Source: Pelomyxa schiedti
Lineage: Eukaryota; Evosea; Pelobiontida; Pelomyxidae
Assembly: GCA_020536535.1 (NCBI GenBank)
Contig: JAHLWZ010000810.1
Span: 1 to 64,000, forward strand
DNA: 64,000 nucleotides
Direction: 5' to 3'
This document shows positions 1 to 12,818 of this stretch, piece by piece; position 1 is the stretch's first letter, and each line of letters starts with the position of its first letter. The position numbers were made by a program, and so were the translations under genes. Under the pieces are notes generated by a model. It ran no database searches, was not told the DNA's origin, and worked only from the letters and a program-made list of their open reading frames with translations.

Positions 1-3000
1 TTTCTGTCTATGATGATGGTGTTGCAATCAAATTTGACATTTCTGACAACATTCCTACTTCCTCTCCCTCACTCATATGGGTGTGCAATATCCATCCTTA
101 TCATATGTCAAATAATGGTTTGTCTTCTTGTTCAAGTCTCCATCTCCCAACCGGCATGAGACAGAGAGGGGTGGGTGTGAAGAGCGCCTAGGGAATGTTG
201 ACAAGAATACCTCGGTATATATCATGTACTCCAAGTACACTATTACATTTGTTTTGGACATGCGTGCTTCCATTACATCAGTGGATGTAACAACTGGGAC
301 AATTTACATAGACCAAGTAAAGGTACAAGTTACAACCTCGTCTTATGGTCTCCCAAGATTATGACTGTCCTATCTAATTATATCATGTGCTTAAGAACCC
401 CCATGTGCATGACACTAGGCGACTCAAAACTTCAGGTATATTGACAAAATAATACCTTTTCAGAACCCCTTTTGGTACAGTTCTCTCCAACCATCTTTGT
501 GAATGTCATTGCTGGCTCTGACTTCGAGGAGGCTGTAGAAGTACTTGTACAAGAATATTCACTCACAAGTGAAGAAGAAATATCTGGTCTTATTGAAATT
601 CTAAATGAAGGTGTTATAAGAATGGAAACCAAAATTGCCACCCTCATGGGATCCTTACCCAGGTACATCAAGATTAGGAAGTAGAAAATGTTAACACTTT
701 TTAAGTTCCAAACGGAATCCACCTGAACTATCCTTTGCAAGCATTTTACATCATGTACTTTTTGGATTCAATGTTACCCCAAAGGATTGTTGTCCTATTG
801 TTATTTGTAAAACTTGTACCAAATTGATGTCTTCTCATGGTTGCTATTAGATATAACAGATGGGAGTTTGACGTATCAGGATACCACTGGCTATGACCCT
901 CAACTGATGCTATTTACCCGTGATGACATATCTTGCTTTATTGTCCAACTCGGATCCAATGTAGCACTGACCAGTAGGTTGGGGTTTCTTCCAGACACAG
1001 GTTTGTCTCACACAATTGTTTCTACCCTTGAGCAACTTCTCCTAGACTTGAATAAGTTTATATGCAAACGTTCTTACGGAACCTTATTGCTGGCTTCTGA
1101 AATGGGATTGGATTGTGCACCAATTGCAAATAGCTGGTGGACTACCACCAGAATTCAGCAACTCCTTTTTTTTAGAGTGTGTGCGCCTTTCATATTTGCT
1201 TTTTCTCAATCACTAAGGGTGTCAATGTTGACTTCTGTTTAGAGGAACCAGAAACACTTGTTTTGGATGTACAAGGTGTTCCAAGAGAGATGTTGTACTG
1301 TGTTCCTTTATTGAAGGTTTAGATTGAAGTTCCACTTTTCGATACTTATATAGTAGCAAAATATTGTTTCGTATACATTGGACTTAAACCTTCCACGCAC
1401 TGTGACGATGAGATTGTGGGAGGGGTTTCATCTTACTGATGTTTATGAGACCCCGGACGGTACGTGAACCAGGACGATTTTATTTCTTATTGAACTAGGT
1501 CAACTTAACCTTGTGCTTTTGCTTGACTGGCACCCCCACATCAAAATACAATATCACATCCATACATCAGGTTTATCACACTTTGCTGTATGTTCTTTGC
1601 TGTTTTGCTCTAGATTCATCTTTGGTTTATTTTTAGGCTCAATCATCTTCTGTAGTTGATATTTCTATTATTTCGTACTACGAACTTCTCTTCCAGTTTT
1701 CCAATCTTTTACAGCAAGTATGTTTGTTGTTTAGGGTAGATGCTTAACAAAACACAATAAAAAGGACAAATCAACTAAAGGAGAACGAGGCCAAGAACTT
1801 CAGTCAGATGGGATATGTGTGCACTTGCTGTCCTATCTAAACACTTTAGAAGACCAAGACAGGTTTGCTCCTTGGAGCTTGGTTCCAACTCATTTCAACA
1901 AGATTCGTGTCACAAATAAATTTGTCCAGTGAAGATAAAATATGGTGACTTAAGATGTTGTATCACTCATCGGTTTACGACTTGTAGGACTCTGTGTGAC
2001 ACAATTTTCCAGAGATCATGGCATCACTTTGTGGCAACTGCAAAACTTACATTTTTATGCAAACCAGATACAGGTATCAGTCTACTTTCTATTATGATGT
2101 TTAGCCAATGCTGCAGAGTTTTGTTCAAAAGAGTTGCCAACCTTCAGAAATGGACAAAAGCAGGTAGAAGAAAAATGTAGACATTGGGCAACGTACCACC
2201 ACAATACCCAGCAAATATATATTAAAGTATTCGCGGGAAATTTTTCTATGAGCCTTGTGCATGCTATATGGTATTTACATCACTTAAAAACGCGTAAATA
2301 ATCCAAGTTTCCAACAAGGGATACCCCATGCCTGGTGTCAATACATATTGCCTTCCTTTTTGTGCCCCTTCTATTGCAAAGAGATCTTGTTGACTCTCTT
2401 GCACAAACTGTTGTATCTTGCCAAGTACGCATAACCGCTTTGTGAATTCCCTTCAAATCGTACAATTCCACAGGGTGTCAGCTTCGTCACAAAAGTTCCC
2501 TCCTACACACCTTCAATGCTTATTCAGTACTGTCAAAGTGATCGTACAAAGAAAACAGAGTTCGTAAGTGGGGAACCTACAAGTGGGGATCTCACCGGAG
2601 GCACACCTTCAAAGCAAACACTACCTACTGCCTTACATCAGCACGAACCTCCACTTTTTATATCACCTTTCATTGTTTCTTACCTGCTTCACTAGTATGC
2701 TGCATAACACTTTTTTCACACTTGACATGTGTTGAATTAGTCGTTGGGTATGGCATATGCCAAATACTGCCACAATGCAACTGGCAACTACCTTGATCAT
2801 TAGACAGAGGATCAAAGAACAATTTCTTTTTGTCAATACCATGCTGTCAACATTTATTAAGGTATACTTAAATGACATCAATTGCTTGTTGTTCAGCATT
2901 TCCAGTCTTTGAGTGCCATTACAAGCACTAACAGCATGGATCAAAGTATTGTACAATATGTTGTGTACAACAATACGAAATACTTTGCCACAGAACTCTG

Positions 3001-6000
3001 GATGGAACCCAAGTCAGGGTATGAGAACCAGTAAAGACACTACCTATTCATCTATTACATGTGCAGCTTTGTTCAATCCAATCCAACTGGTGACCGAATT
3101 CCAATGGTTGTTGTACCCCGATCTATATATTCCTGTATTAAAGACTGCAGCAAAAAGTATTTCAGTCTCTTTGCGCATGGGTTTTTGAGTCCGACCGTTG
3201 TGTGGTTGCAGCTCTTGCCACTTTTGACACGCTTGTGAATTCCCCTCCTGAAATAGATCCACCCACACCATGTGCCAAGGTTCTCACACAGGGAAATCAT
3301 ACTCTATGCCAACTGGTAAGGTATTAATTCTCACACATTCAATTTAAATCGTTTAGGGACCACTCTTCAATTTATCTCTTATTCTCCCAGATGATATGAC
3401 TAAAATGCAAACACCTCTTCCAGCTTTACAGTTGCCAACCTCCGAGTATGTATGCACACTAAAAATACTTTGTTAATTGAGCATACAACACCTATTGCAG
3501 AGGGCAACTGCGAGCACATCTGAGACTGCATATGCAAATTGGAGAACAACTGAAGGAATTAAATCACGCTGAAATACACAACTTACACTTGCAAGAAGGC
3601 TTGCCCTCTGAATACACAAGGTAGAATGGTTCCTAACCATTATTCACCAATTTACCAGTGGACGCTGCTTTGTTAAAGCAATGAATTCTGAGATTGTTAT
3701 TCTCACATTCTTGCATTCTGTGAGTACTGCTCCCTATTCGGACTGGGTTGTAAGTATATTTTGTTCTGATAAAAAAAGCCTGGAAACTGGAAGTCTATCT
3801 TTCAAGTCTGACCTACTTTTTTCGAAGTTAGTTGACATCTTTTCCCAGGTATCGGTCCAGTACAAATCGCTCCCTTCTAGAGTCAACTGGGGTGCTTCCT
3901 AACATCCCCGAATATCCCATGAGGTCCATATCCCTTTCCTCTTATAACAAAAAACCATCATTACAGGCAAGAAATATCAATTACAGTCAAAGAGTACGAG
4001 TCAGAAATCCTCCGAAACTACCATAAAATCTGCTTCACATGCTTGTATTTTAATATTGTTGAAGGGTAACGCAATTCCCCGACTTTTATGGCACTAAACA
4101 TTAACCACAGAGTTGGATGTGTTGATATGGATTTCAAAAGAGTTTTGTGTGACTTTATAGCCACTGACTCTACAGTAGAGGTTTGACTCTGAGACCCTTC
4201 CATTTTCCCATATAACCAGATACCTTTGACACCTTTGCTTCTTATACTTCATCGCAGACAAAACCCAAAGCAGCTTGTAATGTAAATACTTCCAGGAACT
4301 CTAAAAACTTCACTCATGAAGACAAAATAGCCTCCATCAAAGTTTCTTGAACTTAATGTCACAACACTTTCCTCCTGTTACCTGCGCTCCATCATATTAC
4401 TATTACCACTCCAGTGCCATTACGAACTCTGTTCCGTTGTTCCTACACTTGCAGATATATGCTGACAGCTCTGGTAATGACCTTGCAATAATTATTCTCA
4501 TTGGTCCTCCAGAGTTTTCCACTCTTGAAAGCCTTTCTCGTGAATTATTCCACCACAACTGGGCCAGTTCCAAGTGCTTTTTAAAGCTTTCATTCTATGC
4601 ATTGCCAGGTGTGTCAACACAGTCCATAAGTGACCTGACATCCAAATTCATGTATGCCACAGTATCTCAACACTTCTTTTTTTTTAACTTTTTGCCTATT
4701 ATTTGACCTGCAGACTGGGAACGGAATCTCTTATTTCTGATACTACACTTTCCCAATTGACAGTAGAAAGACCCATTACTCTAGAAACCCTCAAACAGGT
4801 CACATCATTTCGCCTTGGCTGTCTTGGTATTTAATACTTTCTAGGTTAAGGAGTTATTGTCAAAATCTGAATCATTCAAAAAAGAGGACTTCCCGTATCA
4901 TTTTGTTGAACCTAGAGAAACTGGCAAGAAAGTTTTCTTGCAAACAATTCAGGACATTGGGCAACTAAAGGTATTCTCTCAGTTTCCTTTGCAGTAACTT
5001 ATTTGTGTGGAGTGGGTGTCTGAGAGTATGGCTTTCTATATAGAAAACCAGCCAGGATCAAAGGGTTCACGCTTCCCTTTCATTGAGTGGCATCCCAACA
5101 TTAATTTTAACAAAGATTTTCTGATTCCAGTGTGGATTATTGTTGAGCTCAATACTGCTCCAAACCCACCACCACAACCCCCACCACCAATACTTCCACT
5201 TCCAGTTCAATCAGCTTCACAGAACAGTTTCACACCACAACCTGTGGCAACATCACCTCAAGCTTCTGTAAACGTGTTCCTTTCTTCTTCCCCTCCTGCG
5301 GCTGGTGGCCCAGTATATTCAAATCCCCCTGATCTTACAGTCAGTCTTCTTGCTCACAATCCTGATTGCCTTGATGCAGTCAAAACTGAGGCATTTGTTC
5401 TTTAACTAGAGCTCCCAGAGTTATAATTAGACACAACAGATCAACAAAGCTCATATCAAAGCAAACCAGTTACTACTTTTGCAACAGCTCTGGGAGACTA
5501 GGGTTATTTCCCCTTGGCTCGTACCAGATGGAGAACACCCGTAAGCCCCAAGCAACATACAAATAAAATTTATTTGCCTCAGTACACGAACATTTAAACT
5601 TGGACAATTTGCTTGCCAGTCAGTTCAAAAACTCAAGATCCCCATTCACCCACGGCTGGCAAACCAGCACCCTGTTGAGTTGCTCTCTTCAAGTAGGTTG
5701 AAAGTTATACAAATCATTAACAGACAACGAATGTTTGTGTATAGGTAATAGTCAAGTGTTTCCTTGTCCATACGTCCTCTGTCTTACAACATTTTCTTAG
5801 ATCTACCACTATACCTTCATCACAGATATTCTACCTGGCTATGTCTGAAACCGTTGAGGGAGATTTGCACTTTCTCACACTTGATGTAGTGCTGTTTTTC
5901 CCGCACAAGCAGTAACTGAAAAAAAGGTCTATGGTGCAGAACCAGCAGGACCACAACTATCAGAGTTAAATAAACTTATTGTGGAGGAAATTGAACACCT

Positions 6001-9000
6001 TACGATCTTGCAATTCCTCAAGATGCTGGAGACAAATCCAAATCTTAAGGTTCAATGTGCATGTATGGAAACAAGCTTACACAGTATAGTTCACCAAGGC
6101 AGATATGGACTTCGTACAACCACCACAATCTCTCCCCACAAAAACTCTGGTCTTCCAGTAAGCAAGTAGCCAAAGGATAAAGAAGCACTAAACGTTTTTT
6201 CAGAGCACCACCCCATTCATCCAATCCTCATTTCATGTATTACCTCAATCAAAACATTCTTCAGTTTTGTACAAGGTTACACAGTCCCTCTGCATCACCT
6301 GAAGAGATTGTGGAAAAAAAAGGTAAGTTGTACTTTTCCGTTTTTTGCAATAACTTTGCAGTAGGACCACAGTCTCATTCGGTAGAGATTATGACTCTTT
6401 GAAATTTTTGACACTGTTTTTAGCTTTCTGCAAGCTACATCTATTCTAGTACAGATTCAAGATCACTTGCTTTTGTTTATTTAACCCGCTTTTCCTCTCT
6501 TGTATGCTCCCCTTTCTGCACACATTGTTTAGTGTACCTTCTTAGGTTGCTGAAGAAAGTGTATCAGCCAACTTCCCTCCACTCCTAGCCATACCACACT
6601 GTGATAATGAAGGAAAAGTAGTCCCATTAAAATGTGTTGTTATTCCGCCAAGAAGTGCTGAAGGCTCTGACTACCAACCAATTTCGTATTTTCTTGTCAG
6701 TGTCAAACCCTTTGATTGATAGATTTTGTTCTCCCAGGCAACTTGAAGCTCAAGAAGCATGGGAGTCAGTCATGTCAAAATCCAAAGCTGCAGTTCAACA
6801 TCCGACTTCTTCTCTATTGGTTGTAACCTTCTGGATAAGAGGATCGAACACTGAAGAGGAGTTAATCAAGCTATTGTCTCAGTGTATTGATCAGGTCCGT
6901 ACTACTGAAAAATGCTCCTTTTTTTTCTAACTATCTTGAAAGACAATTCTGGAATTTTCTCTTGAAAGGTTTGTGAGTAAATTTAAACTACTTCCATTCC
7001 TCGATGCAGTTGATTTTGTTGGTCCATGTTGCCAACTTATCTCACTGTTACACACAGCAAAAGCCTCTGGCATCAAGGTGTGTTGTAAACATTTCTTTGT
7101 AAAGTAAATTAAATTGTATGTAAATTTGAAAAATGGTTAATGCTTCTAGGAGCAAGAATCTCTCTCATTACCTTCATGGTGCCTGTCACAGTTTGCTCAT
7201 GAAGTAAGGCAGTTAGGATCTTGACTGGACTCTAATTTTTTTCTGCTTTTTCCAGTTGCATAACTTGGTGAGCAATCTGCATGCCAATAGCAACCCCATA
7301 GACTACTACAGCTCAAATGGTGGGAAAAGCTATTCTCTCCTAGACTGGAGTGAATTTCCTACCTATGACACCTCCCAAGCACACTTCGGCAAACAGGCTA
7401 CACCCCAATTGTCCCAAGGTACCTATTCCAGTGTTTCACCAGGACCACAGATACGAGTAAATGAGAAAAACAAGTGGTCCTTCCTTATTGTGAATGGTGG
7501 TCTGACACAAAGGTTTCTGATTTTCAAGAAAAAGCCCGACTTTACTACCTCCTCTTAGTGATGGAAGTTCACCTGTAATGGACCTTTCGAGAGCAGTTGT
7601 CAGACGCCGTTGTGCAATTATAAAGCTAACAAGCGAGTCCCTTGAACTTTATGCCTATTATTGGCTGAAATCGCAGGTCAAGGCATACAATGAAATGGTT
7701 CAAAAGCTTCTGAGGTGGTATCAGGATAGGTCTTCCCTTTTGAATGACATTCTATTCCAGAAGCTTGGCCTCTTTCATGCAGTTGTATGGGAATGCATCA
7801 ATACCCAAGCTTACAAAATAAATAGGCCCTAAATCCCGTCTCATTCTTTGATAGCTTGAAATCCATGGATCCTTTGTTAACAAGGTCTCCATTTGCATCA
7901 TCTGGTAACTTATTGCTGTGTTACATCGTCTTACAATGAACAATGGAACCAGCTGTGGAAGCAAAGACACCAATGTCCTCGGCACAGCCGATTTCAGGTG
8001 CACCGGTGGCGCCTCACTCCAAAGTCACCATATTTCCACTAAGATTTGTGTACAAGGTATCACCTCTGTTTCATCTCCCCAAATCCAAGGCTTACAACCT
8101 TTAGAACTTCACACCAGCTCAACCTCTTCACTCCTTCTCTGGAAATTGGGACCCAGTCATCCAGCACACCAAACAGTTTCGGGTATTTATTCTCTGTTTC
8201 GTAAAAATCGGACACATGTATGTTAATTTAAATCCCAGGCCACAGCAGATCGCCGCACAAAATTACTCCAGCCACAGAACCCTTTACTCTCCAAAGAAAC
8301 CACTGAAAAGGAGGTTATGGATCTTCCGTCGCTTTCCAAAGGCAATAACGATAACAAAGCTTTCACGCATGCTGAGGCATACAAGGCTATTACATTGCTG
8401 CAGGATTCCTCTTTGCATCAGCTTAATGAAATGGAAAAAGCAATTTACTCCTTCACTTTACCTATTTTCTGCTTCAACTCCCGATACTGAGCGGGCATGG
8501 GGTAGACAGTACAGAAATAAGTTCAGTATTATCTTTGAATGACAATCCACTTAGCAACAAAAAAAGGTTCATATCAGAGTACACAACGTACCTAGAGTGT
8601 GAGCTGGGTGTGAAGCAGATCCAGTTACTTCAACAAGGGCACCCCCACTCACAACCACCAGTAAAACATCAGGCACAAGCACACCAGATACAACCACAAC
8701 CCCAACTGCAGCCACAACAGCATCCCCAAGACCACAAGCACCCTGATCGTCCACCATCTGAGGCGGCACACACCCCACAGAGGTCAAGACAGCCTGGCCA
8801 AACCAAGCACATTTTACCAGACAAACAGGTCCCTTTTCTTTCATTTTTTGAATTCCCATAAATTTAGATTTATCACATGAAAGAACTAAGTAGTGAGAAT
8901 ACAGCCATCATTCGGATTGGTTTCAAAGATATATTTGGTATTGTCTTAAGTTAAGCCCTTCTATGCACTAAAGCAGCCACAGTCAGTACAGATATTTTTA

Positions 9001-10629
9001 CAGTTGCTAGCTCACCCACAAATACCAAAAGTGCCAGGTAGAACATTGTTTTTTTTTCTTTGAGTTTGCCTATGCCCTCTAGAATGATCACAGAAGAGTT
9101 CAATAATCTCGCAGCTAAATTGCATCTTAATTCTTTCATATACGATTTTCATATTCGATCTCTTTCACATGTCCTCATCTCAGCTACATCTCATTCCAGT
9201 AGCTCTGCTTCCTCGGCCACAGCAACAAAGTCATGTGACAATTCGGATTCGGCAGCTCCTGAACCGTCTTTAAATGTACGTTTTTCTGGAATCCAGGATA
9301 AACAAACATCCCTTGTAGGTGGCTGGTTTAGACCATGAAACCTTTCCGCACCTCGAGTTCGTTCGAACTCTGGGACTTGTTGTGACAGTCTTTGAAGAGC
9401 CACCAAGATTCGCTTTCAATAATTTGGTATTTTCTCTTTATTTCCTCAGTTATAAATAAACTTGTGCAAACCAAATTGTCAGTGCTCAGAATCACACGAA
9501 ATTAAGATGGAATCTGGTGTTGTTGCTTTAGATATTTTCAAATATATGGAGGAGAATTCCAGAAGGTACCTAACTTTCCGATTTCCACGCTCTTTCATTG
9601 TGTAGATATGGGTTCGACTCGCTTAAGTCTATTGGCCTACGGCCAGTAATATTCAAAACTCACCAGGTAGAATCTCACAGAACGGCAGTTCTTACTTATC
9701 CTTCCACAGTGCCCATGGCGAACGTATTGCTCACTTTCTGCAATCATTTTTGCCCATGGTCCATCTGAGAAGATTGCAGTTGCGTCATCGAATGCTCTTT
9801 GTGATTCTGTTCTTAGTCTCACGATTTTTGTGATGCAAACTAATATTGAAACGTCATTTCCACGCAGAGAATCAGACTGTATTTCTGATGAAGAACGGGA
9901 GTTTAGTATGGAACACTTCCACTCTTCTTGTTTCGTTAAGCTCTTCTAGACACTATGCAGTTGAAGCAATCTATTGAAAAGCTGAAAGTTCACATTGAAA
10001 AAGTTTTGGCAGTGGCTGAGCGCCACTTCCAACGAGACCAACTGTGGACAAGACTGCTGGGCTCACACGACCCTTTTACCCACAACATATCTCCAATGCA
10101 ATTTTCACAGTTCATTGACCTCGTTGAAAAACGGTTGCAGCCTTACTGTCTAGTACCCTCTCAACCATACCACAGGAACCTTCTTGAAATCGACCCCTCT
10201 CTCGGGGAATCACCCAGTGTAATGCACCCCAGAACACTTTTAAATGCTGAACTCCCCTGGAGCACGCTGCTGCGCCATTTGGCACTGTTGTTCGAAAGAG
10301 AGGGCCGCTACATGGCCACAGGAACAGCAGACCATCTTGTGGTGTTCAACCCCATGTCCCGAGGTGATTCCTTGGTGTACTTTGTGTGGAACAGAGGCAC
10401 AACTAGTCACGCCGGAGAGGTCTACTTATGCAAACGTGAACTACCAGAAGATTGTTCCATCCCGCCTGTATCCCACTGCTTTGAGCCCTACAATTATTCC
10501 CCAAGGTACATCGAACCACCACCGGAATTATTGTGCACACAGCATGATGCCGTTCTTATCAGCACTCTCATCAATGCCATTTGCCACTTTGTATTTTTAC
10601 AATTCATGGGAGGCACACCCCTCCACTAA
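1..10629 (+). CDS. SZT2: SZT2-like KICSTOR scaffold protein (5' end outside window)
   Basis: In animals SZT2 is the large scaffold of KICSTOR, which brings GATOR1 to the lysosome and restrains mTORC1 when nutrients are low. Three collinear blocks match the SZT2 N-terminal half as I know it. At about 200-330 a stretch containing SVYIMYSKYTITFVLD is followed by a TTGTIYIDQV motif, matching the family's FVIELD...TGEVIFDEV. At 460-665 SPTIFVNVIAGS leads to an ETKIATLM motif. At 850-1020 LLLDITDGS runs into a von Willebrand-like segment with FIVQLGSNV. Later blocks include 7578-7830, which resembles the family's WLKSQVKAYN region, and a final exon at about 9955-10629 ending in TAA. Coding is split by many introns of about 40-60 bases. 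The start lies upstream of the window. The next gene is convergent. The family call is firm, but the exon map through 1-10 kb is only approximate. Confidence 0.8.
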
Positions 10630-10754
10630 AAAAAAAATAAATTTAGAAATAGAAAGACAAAATACAAGATTTTTTTTTTTTTGCTTCTTTGTCAGTTCAT
10701 TCGTCCTCATCATCAGTTTCCACAGGTTCCTTGGTTATATTAGGCCCAATTTAA

Positions 10755-12445
10755 CTAGATACTAGATACCCGCCCAAATTCTTCATACACTCTTGTTTTT
10801 TCCTCTATTCTCTCCCTTGCCTCTTCGAAGTACCCCTCGGAGAGACCTTCACCACCTTGTTTTTTTTTTTGGTTGGCGTTTTTATACTGGAAGATACATA
10901 CTAAACCAGTGGACAAAGGCTCTTTTGGCATAAGCCGTGTCGAACAGGCTGCATATTTCCGATAGGACATTTGAGATAGCAGAGTTATTAGAAACCACAC
11001 AAACAGAAGAAGCACTGGGGTCAAAGTGCAGGCTACTTTGCAACTTTTACCAGAATGAAGTAAGTACCAAAAAACGGGATGGGATAGTTACCGAGGGGCA
11101 ATTCGATACAAATGCTTTGAAATTACATGGATTAAAGTTCACAAATTCAGAGGAATGCGATTGCTTGTAAGCCGATAAGGCAGACACGGCCTGTATCTCG
11201 TTCACAGCACCGCGATAGAGAGCACAACAAGAGAGATACTTCCCCATATTGGAATGGTATGAGAGCATCTGCGACTCCGGCTCCATAGCTTTTTTTTATC
11301 AAGCAAGTTTATCTGAGTACACAAATTGAGATGGGAATGGACCATATGATAGTAGATCCAATGGCCCAATGGGATTGTGTTCTACAATTCCTTCAAGGTA
11401 TTCCCTCGTTGTGGCACTCATAGACTTCGAAGTCGTGCATGCCGTTTCGGGATTCTCACGTGTAGTGCTGTGTTGAGGACGATGAAGGGGTGCAAATGAT
11501 TCACACAAAAAGTTTGTATTGGGGAAGGGTGTAGAATTCACGATAATTTCATTGAACTTCTCTGAGGCGAGTATTGAAGCAATAGCTACTGATGCTGTTC
11601 TATTCACATCAACGAAGCTTGGCGTGACCAATCCAGTGCGATAGCGTAACACAGAGTACAAGGCACTGTTGTCGAAAAGGAACCAGGACGTTTGGTCCCC
11701 AGAGGTGCAAATGGCATCACACAAAGCAAGAATTGTGTTGTAAATAGACACAGTGTTCCGCTCCAATCCACATGGCAAAAAGGCAAAATTCGCATTTGTA
11801 ACAGCCATTCCATACTCACCAAAGATGAGAGAATCAAAAAAGCTTCCAAATCCAGAACCTGTTCCTCCTCCTTTTATTGTATGGAGGTAATGGTTTTAGC
11901 TTGATACTTGGAGGACATAAAAAAAAATGCATACCCATTGACCTCGTAGTGAAGAAGCCCCCGAAATTGTCACACCCCTCCACGAGCTTCCTCACACTTT
12001 CGAGTACTTCCTCTCTCAAGTCGCGGCAAATGGTGTAATGACCTCTCGTGTAGAAAATCCCACACTCGTTGCTAGCGTGCACTCTGGCACGTGACAATAT
12101 CCCCCCCTCGCGCTTTTGCTGCGCGTGATAATGTGTCACATCTGGCTGTCACATCTGTCACCAAGAGGAAAGGAAAAAAAACAGGCCGAGTCAAATGGCA
12201 AAACGCACCCCGTCAATGAGCACGGCCCGTGGAACGAAGTGCCTGCCACCGTCAGTTTCCGCGAAGAACGCAGAGGGGTGCGTGGGTGCTGGGGTCGACG
12301 TAAGGGGTGGTGCCCCGTTTTGGTGTTGGTTCGAGCTTGTTGTCAATGTTGTGGCTGCTAAGGCCGTCCAAATCGGGTCGGCTAAGTGTGTCCCTGTCTG
12401 CCCATAGTGAAGGCCGATGTACTGCCTCGTGGGGGTGTTAATCAT
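10755..12445 (-). CDS. Divergent alpha-tubulin-like protein
   Basis: Tubulin superfamily GTPase that would normally pair with beta-tubulin. The start ATG is at 12445 and the stop TAG at 10755-10757. Exon 1 has an HYGQTGTHLADPIW N-terminus, an unusual Ser/Thr/Pro-rich loop, then FFAETDGG...VPRAVLIDG, which is alpha-like. Exon 2 has TRGHYTICRDL. Splicing an intron at about 11887-11935 creates the tubulin signature GGGTGSGFGSF. The block with FLFDNSALYSVL follows, then NEIIVNSTPFP, where the Glu aligns with the alpha-tubulin catalytic Glu (E254 region). GKYLSCCALYRG and YAKRAFVHWF come next. The tail GYFEEARERIEEKTRVYEEF matches the alpha-tubulin C-terminus, but no terminal Tyr is present and it ends GRVSSI. 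It shares a short divergent upstream region with the ATR-like gene. It is clearly far from canonical alpha-tubulin, so a specialised or decaying paralogue is possible. Confidence 0.85.
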
Positions 12446-12818
12446 CTTTCGGCTGGCCCACTTTACCCTAAAACAAACAACTCACTCTTTCAAAATGCCT
12501 TCTTGTAAGCGACATTTACCAAACCCCCGCTTTCAAAGTGAGCTGTGCCTGCCTCCTGTGCCACACATTGGAAGTCACACCGTAGGGCGGTGTCATGTGC
12601 TGCGTCATTACAGGTCACGTTCGAGGCCTAGTGGATCTATTCCTAGAAAAACGACAGCAGTTGAAACGCCAGCGCGAAGGATGAGTAACCTCATGCCCTT
12701 TGGCCCAATGGGCGCCCAATGTTGGGACAAGGCGACAATAAAATAGCATCTATTGCCCATTCAACCAGGCCACCCAAGAAAGACAAAGACCGACACCGAA
12801 ACCGGTTGTGCGACCATC
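12446..12818. promoter_or_regulatory. Divergent intergenic region between tubulin and PIKK genes
   Basis: About 370 bases lie between the start codons of the minus-strand tubulin and the plus-strand PIKK, so both promoters must be here. I see no convincing TATA element. Open frames running through it are short and not recognisable. Confidence 0.4.
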
